64,000 nucleotides of DNA, taken from assembly GCA_020438795.1 (NCBI GenBank), contig JAGQTY010000001.1:62001-126000 (forward strand), read 5' to 3'. The translations under genes were made by a program, and so were the position numbers. Numbering within the stretch: position 1 is the first letter of the stretch; each line of letters starts with the position of its first letter. This DNA is from Actinomycetota bacterium. GTDB lineage: Bacteria; Actinomycetota; Actinomycetes; S36-B12; GCA-2699445. This document shows, in pieces, positions 1-8,462 of this stretch. Below the pieces are notes generated by a model that was not told where the DNA came from, made no database searches, and saw nothing but the letters and a program-made list of their open reading frames with translations.

Positions 1-244
1 GCCGGAACCGGTGGTAGGCGGCCTGGAGCTCATCGCTGTCCTCGTGGTGAGTCCAGATCATGAGATCCGCATCGGCGCGCAGTCCTGCGACGTCGTACCA
101 CCCCCTGGTCGTCACGCCGTCGAAAGCCGCTTGCGCCTCCTTGCGAGCCTGATCATCGTCGCGCAACGGGGCTGGAGCGGCGAACACGCTCCACATCGCG
201 TAGCTGATGGACTCGTTGATCGCTCTGACCTCACCGGGACGCAT
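1..244 (-). CDS. hemQ: HemQ, coproheme decarboxylase (3' part cut by window edge)
   Basis: Reverse-strand reading from an ATG at 244 gives 81 residues before the window ends. They include INESISYAMWSVF and RGWYDVAGLRADADLMIW, the N-terminal hallmark of the HemQ/chlorite-dismutase-like family. HemQ converts Fe-coproporphyrin III to heme b by two oxidative decarboxylations in the cytoplasm. Only the N-terminal third is visible; the catalytic Tyr and proximal His lie outside. CACAAT (251-256) sits six bases before the start with no Shine-Dalgarno, so translation may be leaderless. It lies downstream of the hemE-cgoX-DUF2752 unit on the same strand but is separated from it by the opposite-strand deacetylase gene. 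Confidence 0.9.
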   Translation of the reverse strand, partial: MRPGEVRAINESISYAMWSVFAAPAPLRDDDQARKEAQAAFDGVTTRGWYDVAGLRADADLMIWTHHEDSDELQAAYHRFR

Positions 245-318
245 GGCCCCATTGTGCCTCAGCTCACCCTTGGGACCAACCTCCTGGGCGTTCCCGGCCG
301 GGCCGTCTCTGCCCGGTT

Positions 319-334
319 GTCACAGGACTGTGAC
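319..334. promoter_or_regulatory. perfect inverted repeat, operator candidate between hemQ and deacetylase
   Basis: GTCACAG-GA-CTGTGAC: two 7-base arms with a 2-base centre, perfectly symmetric. It lies 75 bases upstream of the hemQ start and 46 bases upstream of the deacetylase start, so it could serve either divergent gene. The arms resemble CRP/FNR half-sites but in the inverted arrangement (TCACA...TGTGA rather than TGTGA...TCACA). The binding protein is unknown. Confidence 0.4.
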
Positions 335-367
335 GGCGCGGACCCGGCGCCCGCCCACGACCCATGG

Positions 368-373
368 CAGACT
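368..373 (+). promoter_or_regulatory. putative -10 element (CAGACT) of a leaderless deacetylase transcript
   Basis: CAGACT ends six bases before the GTG at 380. This is the same spacing as at many other first genes here, though T at the first position is replaced by C. No clear -35 is seen. Confidence 0.35.
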
Positions 374-379
374 GAACCA

Positions 380-1141
380 GTGAAGTCCCGGATCATGCTC
401 CTGCCTGCCATCGCCGTGTTGCTCCTCTCTGCCTGCGCCTCGGGCGACAGTTCTTCCATGTCGATCGAGTCCTCGTCGGGCGCCGCTGATGCGCAAGCCG
501 TCAACCCGACAGCTTCGACTTCGGCCACCCCGCAGGCGTCCGAATCGGCATCCCCGACTTCATCGAAGGTCCTGTATCTCACCTTCGATGACGGGCCCGC
601 GGCCAGCGGTACGGGCGAGATCCTGAAGCTGCTCGACAAGTACGACGCGAAGGCGGTGTTCTTCGTCTACGGCGAAATGGCGGTGCAGCGCAAGAAGCAG
701 TTGAAGGAGATCGTGGCCCACGGACAGACCATCGGGAACCACACCTGGCATCACGACAACCTCGCGGACATGAGTGAGGCACAGATCGTCGAGGAGCTGG
801 ATTCCGTGGCCGACCTTGTCGGAGATGACATGGCAGCCTGCGTGAGGCCTCCCTATCTCGGTGTCGACGATCAGGTGTTCGCAGTGGCACGCAAGCACGG
901 CTACAAGGTGGTCATGGGTGATCTCGGCTCCAACGACTGGGCCAACCCCCCGACCGACGAACTGGTCGCAAACCTGAAATCGATCACCAAGAACGGCAAC
1001 AACATCATCATGCATGACGGCCCGGAGGATCGTGCCAGCACCATTGCCGCGCTCAAGGTCATGCTCCCCTGGTGGCAGGACAAGGGCTACACGTTCGAGA
1101 CGCTGCCGAACTGCACCCAACCACTGTCGGAGAAGCAGTAG
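380..1141 (+). CDS. Lipid-anchored polysaccharide deacetylase (NodB/CE4 family)
   Basis: A 253-residue protein; the frame is open further upstream, but GTG at 380 begins a lipoprotein signal (MKSRIMLLPAIAVLLLSAC, lipobox LSAC with Cys19). A Ser/Thr/Ala-rich spacer (about 20-62) leads to a NodB domain: TFDDGP (metal-binding Asp pair, about 69), NHTWHH (the HxxxH metal site), RPPYLG, and a late MHDGP. CE4 enzymes remove N- or O-acetyl groups from peptidoglycan, chitin oligomers or other polysaccharides, so this one probably acts on the wall from the outer face of the membrane. The exact substrate cannot be told. It sits alone, opposite in strand to the flanking heme genes. Confidence 0.88.
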   Translation: MKSRIMLLPAIAVLLLSACASGDSSSMSIESSSGAADAQAVNPTASTSATPQASESASPTSSKVLYLTFDDGPAASGTGEILKLLDKYDAKAVFFVYGEMAVQRKKQLKEIVAHGQTIGNHTWHHDNLADMSEAQIVEELDSVADLVGDDMAACVRPPYLGVDDQVFAVARKHGYKVVMGDLGSNDWANPPTDELVANLKSITKNGNNIIMHDGPEDRASTIAALKVMLPWWQDKGYTFETLPNCTQPLSEKQ

Positions 1142-1173
1142 CCCCGACCGGCAACCCGCGTGCCGGGAGCAAT

Positions 1174-1632
1174 TCAGGCGACAGAGTCGAGATACTCGAG
1201 TCCGGGCAGATTCCGCACGATCATGAAGAGCAGGAGCAGTACACCGCCGGCGATCAGCAGGATGTTGCGGACGCGCGCGTTGCTCCACAGGCGCCGGCGG
1301 CCGATCCCGATCACGGCCGCGATGAGGCCAAGCACAATGACCGGGAGCCCAAGCACCACCAACGCATTGTGATCCATCGCCTCAGCCACATTCCCGTGGG
1401 CCAGATCGTGCAGCGCACGTGAGCCGCCACACAGCGGACAGTCCAACCCGGTCAGGGTGAGGAGCAGACAGGGCGGGATGAGTCCCTGCTCATGAGGATC
1501 CGTGGCTGCGAAGTATGCGACTCCCAGCGTCACTCCACCGAGCGCCGCGGCAGGAGCGAGCCATGGGCGCGACCCGCTGACCTGGCCCGGCGGCTTTTCA
1601 GCCAGGTCCCTGCCGTCGGTCACCGCGGTCAT
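1174..1632 (-). CDS. DUF2752 membrane protein
   Basis: A 152-residue protein with about three membrane segments (near 30-48, 92-112 and 122-140) and the DUF2752 core LTGLDCPLCGGSRALHDLAHGN, whose Cys-x2-Cys-Gly-Gly and following His are the family signature. Function is unknown; the Cys pair suggests metal or redox chemistry, which is inference. Its ATG overlaps the cgoX stop codon by one base (TGATG at 1630-1634), so it is translationally coupled to cgoX and belongs to the hemE-cgoX unit. It converges with the deacetylase gene. Confidence 0.8.
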   Translation of the reverse strand: MTAVTDGRDLAEKPPGQVSGSRPWLAPAAALGGVTLGVAYFAATDPHEQGLIPPCLLLTLTGLDCPLCGGSRALHDLAHGNVAEAMDHNALVVLGLPVIVLGLIAAVIGIGRRRLWSNARVRNILLIAGGVLLLLFMIVRNLPGLEYLDSVA

Positions 1633-3161
1633 CAGCCGACCGCTGCCATCTGCTGATTGATACGGTTGGCCACCTGCCGGGCGGCGAACCGGGCTGAACC
1701 GATCACCGCCGCGACGCCGACACCATCCAAGGCGGCACCACAGATCTCCAGGCCACCGACGTTGGCGATGTTGTTGCGGATCCGTTCCACACGGGTCACG
1801 TGCCCCACCTCGTACTGGGGGATGGCGTTGTGCCAGCGGGTCACTCGGTAGTCGATGGGTGAGGCGCTCACACCCACGGCCTCGGCGAGATCACCATGAG
1901 TGGCCGCAACCAGATCGCGATCGTCCACGTTGAGCGCTTCCTCCTCACCGACGCGTCCGATCGAGGCCCGCATGATGACCAGCGAACCCGGACCACCCCT
2001 GTTGGTGCGTGCCTCACGTGCGATCCAGTCCCACTTGCTGGAGGCGTAGTTGGCGGCCTTGACGGTGCGCCCCTCCTTGGGCGGCACCAGGAATCCCGAA
2101 CCCGTGAGCGGGGCGACGGAGTCCGAAGGGTAGGCCAGCGCCACGGTGGCCATCGAGGACATGCTCATCAGTCCCAGGTCGTTGGCGGCGGGCGGACAGA
2201 TGTGACTGAGCAGGTCGGAGGCGGCGTGTGGCGGGACCGCCAGGATGATCTCCTCGGCCAGGAGCACTTCCTGGCCATTGGGCGTATTGACGATCACACG
2301 CCAGTGATCGTCCACCCGGTGCAGCGAACGCACGGCGGTGCGGGTACGCACGGTGACCCCGTTGCGCTCCAGATCTGCCACAACGGCCCCGGGCAGCCGA
2401 CCGACGCCACCTCTGATGCCTGCGAACACCGGGCCCTGCCGAGCGCCGGCGCGTCGTCCGCCTCCGCGGGACGTGAACTCGGCGGCCTTCAGCAGCGAGC
2501 GGTTCGACTGCAGCTCCCGGAACAACGCGGGAACGGTGGCCTGCAACGAGAGTGCATCAGCTCGACCCGCATAGACACCGCCGAGCACCGGTTCCACCAG
2601 GGTATCCACGACCTCACGGCCGAGGCGGGACTCCACGAACGCACCAACGGACACGTCGTTGTCGAAGCGGGTGCGGGGCTTGCGATACTCCAGCGGCAGT
2701 TTCATGATCTCGCGCATCGGCAGCACTCCGGCCGCCGTCAGCGCACGCAGATCTGTGGGCACGCCCATCACGGTCGGAGGCATGCCTCGCAACTTGCCGC
2801 GGGACCACAGCGATGCGCCGAATATCTCCGGGTACACGATGTCTCGATCAAGGGCGACGTCGCGGGCCAGGGCGACCGCCTCCGGGCGCGCCGCCTGGAC
2901 GGCCTCAGCGCCCTCGTCGACCGGGACTCCGGCGACCCGGCTCACGCGGAGTTTGCCTCCCGGCGCCGAGGATTCCTCAAGAACCGTGATCTCAGCATCC
3001 TCGGCGGCACGTGATACTGCGTGGGCAGCGGCCAATCCGGCGATGCCACCCCCGATCACACAGACCCGGGTCGGAGCACGTGGTGGCTCCGGGACGATAT
3101 GCAGTGAGGGACGATCAGAGGTCACCCCGGCCCCACGACGATCTGCGTTCACAAGTTCCAT
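1632..3161 (-). CDS. cgoX: Coproporphyrinogen III oxidase, FAD-dependent (CgoX/HemY)
   Basis: A 509-residue flavoprotein. After a 30-residue extension comes the Rossmann FAD motif VCVIGGGIAGLAAAHAVS, then the LEESSAPGGKLR and VDEGAEAV segments of the HemY/CgoX/amine-oxidase fold; the C-terminal LEICGAALDGVGVAAVIGSA closes the FAD site. It oxidises coproporphyrinogen III to coproporphyrin III, the step between HemE and ferrochelatase in Gram-positive bacteria; HemQ and CpfC in the same window support that role over classic protoporphyrinogen oxidase. It lies 21 bases after hemE. TATGAT (reverse complement of 3182-3187), overlapping the hemE stop, could be an internal -10 box. Confidence 0.92.
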   Translation of the reverse strand: MELVNADRRGAGVTSDRPSLHIVPEPPRAPTRVCVIGGGIAGLAAAHAVSRAAEDAEITVLEESSAPGGKLRVSRVAGVPVDEGAEAVQAARPEAVALARDVALDRDIVYPEIFGASLWSRGKLRGMPPTVMGVPTDLRALTAAGVLPMREIMKLPLEYRKPRTRFDNDVSVGAFVESRLGREVVDTLVEPVLGGVYAGRADALSLQATVPALFRELQSNRSLLKAAEFTSRGGGRRAGARQGPVFAGIRGGVGRLPGAVVADLERNGVTVRTRTAVRSLHRVDDHWRVIVNTPNGQEVLLAEEIILAVPPHAASDLLSHICPPAANDLGLMSMSSMATVALAYPSDSVAPLTGSGFLVPPKEGRTVKAANYASSKWDWIAREARTNRGGPGSLVIMRASIGRVGEEEALNVDDRDLVAATHGDLAEAVGVSASPIDYRVTRWHNAIPQYEVGHVTRVERIRNNIANVGGLEICGAALDGVGVAAVIGSARFAARQVANRINQQMAAVG

Positions 3162-3182
3162 GTCGGCCCACCTTCACTCTCA

Positions 3183-4235
3183 TCATAGTGAATGTACGTA
3201 GGCTACAAGATCGGATATCACCTCAGCGTCGGTACCGGGTAGCACTCCGTGGCCGAGATTGAACACGTGACCCTTGGCCGCGCGACCCTGGGCAACGATG
3301 GAGGCGGCCATGTCCTGCATGACCTGTTCGCCCGCGAACAGGGCCGCCGGGTCGAGATTGCCCTGCACAGCGTGGTCCGGACCGATCCTGGCGATCGCGT
3401 CTTCCAGCGCCACCCGATGGTCGACTCCCACGACCTCGCACTGCGGTACCGCCATGACAGCGAGGAGTTCACCGGTGCCGGTCCCGAAGTTGATCCGCGG
3501 CACCTCCGGCACCGACTCGAGAATCCGGACGGTGTGCGGCAGGACCCTCGACTCGTAGTCCTCGCGGCTCAGGGCTCCTGCCCAGGAGTCGAACACCTGG
3601 ATCGCGCTCACCCCGGCCGACACCTGGGTCTGGAGGAACTGGGCACACACGTCGGCGACGCGCCCGAGCAAGTCATCCCACAACTGCGGGCGTTCCCACA
3701 TCAACGCCTTCGTCAGTGCATGATCCCGGCTCGGGCCGCCCTCAATCAGGTAGGAGGCGACGGTGAACGGGGCGCCACAGAAGCCGATCAACGGCCTGTC
3801 CCCGAGTTCGTCGGTGATGCTGGCGATGGCCTCGGTCAGGAAGGACAGGTCCTCGAGCTCACCGATGCGCCCGACGTCCGCGGCCGAGCGGAACGGCTCC
3901 TCCACCACCGGGCCGACGCCCGGCCTGATGTCGAGGTCCACCCCCGCCAGGCGCAGGGGCAGGACGATGTCGCTGAAGAGGATCGCAGCATCGACCCCGT
4001 GACGCCGGACCGGCTGAAGCGTGATCTCGGCGACCATCGCGGCGTCCGTGCAGGCCTCCATCATCGCGACACCCTCGCGCAGTCGCCGGTACTCGGGCAG
4101 GGATCGGCCTGCCTGCCGCATGAACCACACCGGCGTGCGATCAGTCGCCCGGCCCCTGACGGCGCGAATGAAGTCACTGTCCCGGGTGAGGTCCCTGGGG
4201 AGCCGGACGTCCGGATTCAGAACCGTGTCGGACAC
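3183..4235 (-). CDS. hemE: Uroporphyrinogen III decarboxylase
   Basis: A 350-residue protein of normal family length. VWFMRQAGRSLPEYR is the substrate-binding N-terminal signature, and IGFCGAPFTVASYLIEGG the second conserved block. It decarboxylates the four acetate side chains of uroporphyrinogen III to give coproporphyrinogen III in the cytoplasm. GTG start with AGGAAGGAAG eight bases upstream. First gene of the hemE-cgoX-DUF2752 unit and divergent from the DUF3000 gene. Confidence 0.96.
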   Translation of the reverse strand: MSDTVLNPDVRLPRDLTRDSDFIRAVRGRATDRTPVWFMRQAGRSLPEYRRLREGVAMMEACTDAAMVAEITLQPVRRHGVDAAILFSDIVLPLRLAGVDLDIRPGVGPVVEEPFRSAADVGRIGELEDLSFLTEAIASITDELGDRPLIGFCGAPFTVASYLIEGGPSRDHALTKALMWERPQLWDDLLGRVADVCAQFLQTQVSAGVSAIQVFDSWAGALSREDYESRVLPHTVRILESVPEVPRINFGTGTGELLAVMAVPQCEVVGVDHRVALEDAIARIGPDHAVQGNLDPAALFAGEQVMQDMAASIVAQGRAAKGHVFNLGHGVLPGTDAEVISDLVAYVHSL

Positions 4236-4374
4236 GATGGTGACTTCCTTCCTGGGTGCTCGCTCGGTGGGGGAAGCCCCGCTATTGTCGCAGTACTGGT
4301 CGACACCGGAGGATGCATGTCTGGGTCAGCGTTCCCCATGCCGATGACGACCACTGCCCTTGCGATGAGGCTAC

Positions 4375-4932
4375 ATGACTGAACGAAATCAGCCTCCGGC
4401 CGACTTCCGGGCGGCCATGGCGGGCCTCCGCGAGATCGTGACGAGACCCGAGATTGAGGTGTCCGAGGCTCCGGCACCCCAGCGGCTGGCGCCGTATGCC
4501 GTGGCCCTGACGGCTGAGGTGGTCGTGAGCGATATCGAGCAGGCCTCCGGCCGGCTGGTCCTCCTGCACGACCCAGTGGGCCAGGAGGCATGGCGCGGCA
4601 GGTGGCGGGTCGTCGTGTTCTCCAAGGGCTACATAGAACCCGAGCTGATCGAAGAGGCCACCCTGTCCGATATGGGCTGGGCCTGGCTGACCGAGGCACT
4701 GCGTGGCCAGGGCGTGGGGATCAGGGAACTCGGGGGCACGGTGACGCGTACCTACTCCCAGTCCTACGGGGCACTGGAGTCACGTGATGTTGAGGGCCAG
4801 CTCGAACTCAGAGCGTCCTGGACGCCACCCGACGACCCGATTCCCGGACACATCCGGGCCTGGCTGTCCCTGCTGGAGGCCATGGCCGGCCTCGAGCCCC
4901 TCCCCGAAGGCGTGACCAGCCTCCGGCGCTGA
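4375..4932 (+). CDS. DUF3000 family protein
   Basis: A 185-residue soluble protein with no signal or membrane segment. The conserved core RYSQ-like region reads TRTYSQSYG, preceded by a WAWLTEAL helix. DUF3000 is an actinobacterial family of unknown function that I recall beside hemE in both Streptomyces and Mycobacterium, as here. ATG start with GAGG four bases upstream. Divergent from hemE across 139 bases, so the two may share regulation. Confidence 0.85.
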   Translation: MTERNQPPADFRAAMAGLREIVTRPEIEVSEAPAPQRLAPYAVALTAEVVVSDIEQASGRLVLLHDPVGQEAWRGRWRVVVFSKGYIEPELIEEATLSDMGWAWLTEALRGQGVGIRELGGTVTRTYSQSYGALESRDVEGQLELRASWTPPDDPIPGHIRAWLSLLEAMAGLEPLPEGVTSLRR

Positions 4933-5092
4933 GGCACACCCCTCTTCCTGAAACAGGTGCAGCAACCCGGGCCCTCCTGGCGCTGCAGTACAGTACCGCG
5001 CACCTGACATACCTCCGGGCCTCGGCCCGATCCCTCTCAGCGCGCCCCTGCTCGTGCGGAAGCAGCGCGGCTGTGACGCAGCTGGGATCGAT

Positions 5093-5120
5093 TCAAGCAA
5101 AACAGGCAACAAGCCGATTC
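5093..5120 (+). promoter_or_regulatory. candidate WhiG/FliA (sigma-28 type) promoter upstream of the whiI-like gene
   Basis: TCAA (5093-5096), 16 bases, then GCCGATTC (5113-5120). The sigma-28 consensus, as I recall it, is TAAA-N15-GCCGATAA, so this matches 3 of 4 and 6 of 8 positions with one extra spacer base. Streptomyces whiI is known to be WhiG-dependent, which is why the match matters. An 8-base direct repeat CGATTCAA (5089-5096, 5115-5122) overlaps both boxes and could instead be a regulator site. Confidence 0.35.
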
Positions 5121-5156
5121 AACCGTCACAGTAGAAACACGTCGAAGGAGGAGCAC

Positions 5157-5774
5157 GTGCAACAGACCACGCGTTCAACGATCCTGCCCCGTCCGCGCCG
5201 GGCACTGCCCCGTCTGAGCGCTCTGCTCGTCTCCCCGGAGGTCTCCCATCGACGCAGCTGGATGTCCCACCTGCGAGGGGTCGGGATCGGCAAGGTCTAC
5301 GAGGCCGTCGGTCCTCAGGACGCCATCGCGCGCGGCCGGCTGGCCAGCGAACATGGAGTCTGCATCGTCGAGGGCGCACCCCAGGAAGGTGCGGTCATGC
5401 AGACCACGCGCGAATTGCGCAGAGTCGGCTGGGACCGCATGGTTCTGGTCACTCCCAAGCGGGACGAGCAGACGGTGCGACTGGCACTGGCTGCCAAAAT
5501 CCGCAATCTGGTCGTGGCCGTCGCAGCCAACGCCGCGGGCAAGACACCGATGCCGCGAAGGGGTGGCGGATCGGACTCACTCGAACTGTCCGAGCGTGAG
5601 ATCCAGGTGGTACAGCTCGTGGCAAACGGGCACACCAACCGCTCCGTCGGCGAAGAGCTCAATCTGAGTGCTCTGACAGTGAAGAGCCACCTCTCAAGAA
5701 TCGGGCGCAAGCTCGGCACCGGTGACAGAGCACAGATCGTGGCGACCTGTATGCGCGCCGGAATCATTGGGTAA
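5157..5774 (+). CDS. whiI: WhiI-like atypical response regulator with LuxR/GerE DNA-binding domain
   Basis: A 205-residue protein from GTG 5157, chosen because AAGGAGG lies five bases upstream; the frame is open to 5073 but without such a site. Residues 20-125 resemble a receiver fold, but where the phosphorylated Asp should end strand 3 the sequence is VCIVEGAP, so phosphotransfer is unlikely. Residues 140-205 are a GerE helix-turn-helix (LSEREIQVVQLVANGHTNRS ... LSALTVKSHLSRIGRKL). Between hemE/DUF3000 and rnd this is the position of whiI in Streptomyces, where WhiI, an orphan atypical regulator, heterodimerises with BldM. The symbol is assigned by context and architecture, not by alignment. 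Confidence 0.7.
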   Translation: MQQTTRSTILPRPRRALPRLSALLVSPEVSHRRSWMSHLRGVGIGKVYEAVGPQDAIARGRLASEHGVCIVEGAPQEGAVMQTTRELRRVGWDRMVLVTPKRDEQTVRLALAAKIRNLVVAVAANAAGKTPMPRRGGGSDSLELSEREIQVVQLVANGHTNRSVGEELNLSALTVKSHLSRIGRKLGTGDRAQIVATCMRAGIIG

Positions 5775-5864
5775 CACAGAGTAACATTCCTGTAATTAGG
5801 CTGAACGGGTTAAAGCCGAACAAATTCTTCAGATCGGTCCACGGTGTCTCTTTGCGGGGCTGAG

Positions 5865-7019
5865 CTATGCCACCGGCTGCTGCAGGGCCTCCATCAGGGG
5901 CTGCCCGACCAGTGCGATCTGCCAGGACCGGGCGCCTGAGGCCGCAAGGTGATCCGTGACCGCATCCAGCGACAACTCGGCAGGCGGCTGCCACGCCAGT
6001 GCTCGCACCGCGGCCGGTGGAATCAGCACCTCTGGGGGGATGCCGAGTTCGTCGGCCACCACCCTGGTGGCGGCCTTCAGGTCGGTGAGACGCTGGGCGG
6101 CATCGGGATGTTTGCGCTTCCAGTTCTTGGGTGCGGGTGGGCCGGACTGTTCGGCAGGCCCTGGCAGTTCCGACTCCGGAGTCTGCTGGGCGCGTTCCAC
6201 AGCCCGCAACCACACCTCCTTGCGTCTGACACTGCGGAAACCCGGGACTCGGCGGACCTCCGCCTCGCTTGCAGGACGTTGTTTGGCCACGGCAACGATC
6301 ATGGTGTCATTCAGAACACGATGTGGAGCACGATCCAGTTCGCGAGCCACCTCGTCTCGAGCCAGCCAGAGCTGCCTGACGATCTCCCTACCGCGCGGAT
6401 CCCGGACCTGATGCATCCCGGAGGTACGACGCCAGGGCTCGGGATTGGCCTTGGGGCGGAAGTCCAGCAGTGTCTCGAACTCAGCACTGGCCCATTCCCA
6501 GCGACCCTCCTGCTTGAGGCGATCGATGAGTATCTCGCGCATCTCCTCGAGATACTCGACGTCCAGACTGGCGTATTCCAGCCAGTCATCGGGCAGTGGG
6601 CGTTTCGACCAGTCGGCTGCCCCGAACCCCTTCGCCAGTTCGACCCCAAGCAGGGTCTCGGTCAGGGCGGCCAGCCCCACCTTCTCCATCCCGAGGATCC
6701 GGGCGGCGAGCTCGGTGTCGAACAGCCGGCCGGGGTACAAGCCGCGTTCATTGAGACAGGGCAGATCCTGGGTGGCCGAGTGGAGAATCCACTCCCGCTC
6801 CCCCAGCACGGCAGCCAGGCCCTCGAGGTCCGCCAGCGCCTCCGGATCCACCAGCACCGTGCCCACATCGTGCTGGCGCAGCTGGATCAGGAAGGCCCGT
6901 TGTCCGTACCGGTGTCCCGAGGCCCGCTCAGTGTCGACTGCGATCACGTCGTCGCCCGCGGCGATCCTGGCCACAGCCTCGGCGAGCCCCTCAGGGGTGT
7001 CCACGACGTCGCGTGTCAA
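5865..7019 (-). CDS. rnd: Ribonuclease D (DEDD exonuclease plus HRDC domain)
   Basis: A 384-residue protein. The N-terminal DEDD 3'-5' exonuclease domain has VIAVDTERASGHRYGQ (motif I, DxE), WILHSATQDLPCL (motif II) and LDVEYLEEM near 190 (motif III region). An HRDC helical domain follows (LWLARDEVARELDRAPHRVL, about 220-295). RNase D trims tRNA and other structured RNA 3' ends. The start is TTG at 7019 with AGGGG seven bases upstream; the 5' gap to the divergent fadA is 241 bases. It converges with whiI across a 90-base, unusually AT-rich spacer. Confidence 0.92.
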   Translation of the reverse strand: MTRDVVDTPEGLAEAVARIAAGDDVIAVDTERASGHRYGQRAFLIQLRQHDVGTVLVDPEALADLEGLAAVLGEREWILHSATQDLPCLNERGLYPGRLFDTELAARILGMEKVGLAALTETLLGVELAKGFGAADWSKRPLPDDWLEYASLDVEYLEEMREILIDRLKQEGRWEWASAEFETLLDFRPKANPEPWRRTSGMHQVRDPRGREIVRQLWLARDEVARELDRAPHRVLNDTMIVAVAKQRPASEAEVRRVPGFRSVRRKEVWLRAVERAQQTPESELPGPAEQSGPPAPKNWKRKHPDAAQRLTDLKAATRVVADELGIPPEVLIPPAAVRALAWQPPAELSLDAVTDHLAASGARSWQIALVGQPLMEALQQPVA

Positions 7020-7214
7020 CCTGACACCCCTTCCAGAACCGACAGCTCCCCCACTGTACCGCTCGCGCAGCGCCCGGGGTCTGACCGAAGCGGAGGTGGT
7101 GCTGGCGCCACCGGATGGCTCCCCGGCGGTGGACCTCTGATCGCGTGCGCCCGGGCAGGACGATCACAGTGAACTGGTTCGCCACGACGGGTATGCGGGA
7201 TTAGGCGGACTTGT

Positions 7215-7226
7215 TACTCGCGAGTA
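7215..7226. promoter_or_regulatory. palindromic operator candidate in the fadAB promoter
   Basis: TACTCGCGAGTA is a perfect 12-base palindrome. It is directly followed by, and shares TA with, a likely -10 box TAGCAT (7225-7230), so a bound repressor would block RNA polymerase. This form and position are typical of TetR- or GntR-family regulators of fatty-acid degradation. No regulator gene is adjacent. Confidence 0.55.
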
Positions 7227-7260
7227 GCATAGGGGGTACAGGCAGCGGTGAGGAGTTACT

Positions 7261-8460
7261 GTGGCACAGGTGCGGGACGTGGTCTTCGTGGAAGGGGTCA
7301 GAACCCCCTTCGGCAAGGCGAGCAAGAAGGGGATCTACGCCGAGACGCGCGCTGACGACCTCGTCGTCAACGTGTTCAGGGAGCTGCTGCGACGCAATCC
7401 CAGCCTGCCGCCCGAGCGAATCGATGACGTGGCCGTCGCAGCGACCACGCAGACCGGCGACCAGGGCCTCACCATCGGTCGTTCCGCCGCACTGCTCTCC
7501 GGGCTGCCCAAATCCGTACCGGGATACTCGGTCGATCGCATGTGCGCCGGCGCCATGACAGCGGTCACCTCATTGTCCTCGCCCATCATGGCCGGCATGT
7601 ACGACATCGCCCTTGCGGGCGGCGTCGAGCACATGGGCCGCCATCCCATGGGCGAGGGGGTCGATCCCAATCCCAGGTTCCTCGCAGAGAAGCTCGTCGA
7701 TCCCGAAGCCCTGCTGATGGGCAAGACCGCGGAGAACCTGCACGATCGGTTCCCGCATCTCACGAAGGAACGCGCCGACGCCTACGCCGTCGCCTCCCAG
7801 GACAAGACGGCCAAGGCCTACAGCAACGGCAAGATCCAGCCGATGCTCGTGCCCACCGCCACCCGCCACGCCGAACAGGGCTACGGCCTGGCCACCGTCG
7901 ACGAACCGCCCCGTCCCGGCACCACGCTTGAGGACCTCGCGGGACTGAAGACACCGTTCCGCCCGCACGGCCGGGTCACCGCGGGCAATGCCGCCGGGCT
8001 CAACGATGGCGCCACGGCCGCCATCCTTGCCGCTGAGGACGTTGCCGACGAACTCGGACTCAGCAAACGGATGCGACTGGTCTCGTTCGCCTTCGCGGGG
8101 GTGGAGCCCGAGGTCATGGGCATCGGACCGGTTCCTTCCACCGAGAAGGCACTGGCCCGCGCGGGCCTCAGCATCAGTGACATCGGCCTGTTCGAGGTCA
8201 ATGAGGCCTTCGCGATCCAGGTGCTCGCATTCCTGGACCACTTCGGCATCGCCGACGACGACGACCGGGTGAATCAGTATGGTGGCGCTATCGCGGTGGG
8301 TCATCCGCTGGCCTCCAGCGGCATCCGCCTGATGACCTATCTTGCCAGCCAGTTCGAGGAGCATCCCGAGGTCCGCTACGGCCTCACCACCATGTGCATC
8401 GGCCTCGGGATGGGCGGCACTGTGATCTGGGAGAACCCCCACTACGGGAAGGAAGGCTGA
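7261..8460 (+). CDS. fadA: Acetyl-CoA C-acyltransferase (beta-oxidation thiolase)
   Basis: A 399-residue thiolase of normal length. The nucleophilic Cys is in VDRMCAGAMTAV (about 92), the catalytic His in GGAIAVGHPLASSG (about 347), and the second Cys in MCIGLGMGG (about 379); VNEAFA is also present. It cleaves 3-ketoacyl-CoA with CoA, the last step of beta-oxidation. GTG start with AGGAG five bases upstream. Two bases separate it from fadB, so the pair is one operon. Streptomyces carries the same pair next to rnd. Confidence 0.95.
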   Translation: MAQVRDVVFVEGVRTPFGKASKKGIYAETRADDLVVNVFRELLRRNPSLPPERIDDVAVAATTQTGDQGLTIGRSAALLSGLPKSVPGYSVDRMCAGAMTAVTSLSSPIMAGMYDIALAGGVEHMGRHPMGEGVDPNPRFLAEKLVDPEALLMGKTAENLHDRFPHLTKERADAYAVASQDKTAKAYSNGKIQPMLVPTATRHAEQGYGLATVDEPPRPGTTLEDLAGLKTPFRPHGRVTAGNAAGLNDGATAAILAAEDVADELGLSKRMRLVSFAFAGVEPEVMGIGPVPSTEKALARAGLSISDIGLFEVNEAFAIQVLAFLDHFGIADDDDRVNQYGGAIAVGHPLASSGIRLMTYLASQFEEHPEVRYGLTTMCIGLGMGGTVIWENPHYGKEG

Positions 8461-8462
8461 CC

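Noticed and set aside
5775..5864. AT-rich spacer with a possible hairpin as a bidirectional terminator for whiI and rnd
   Set aside because: The best stem (GGCT with AGCC over an 11-12 base loop) is short and imperfect and has no T-run; not strong enough to list.
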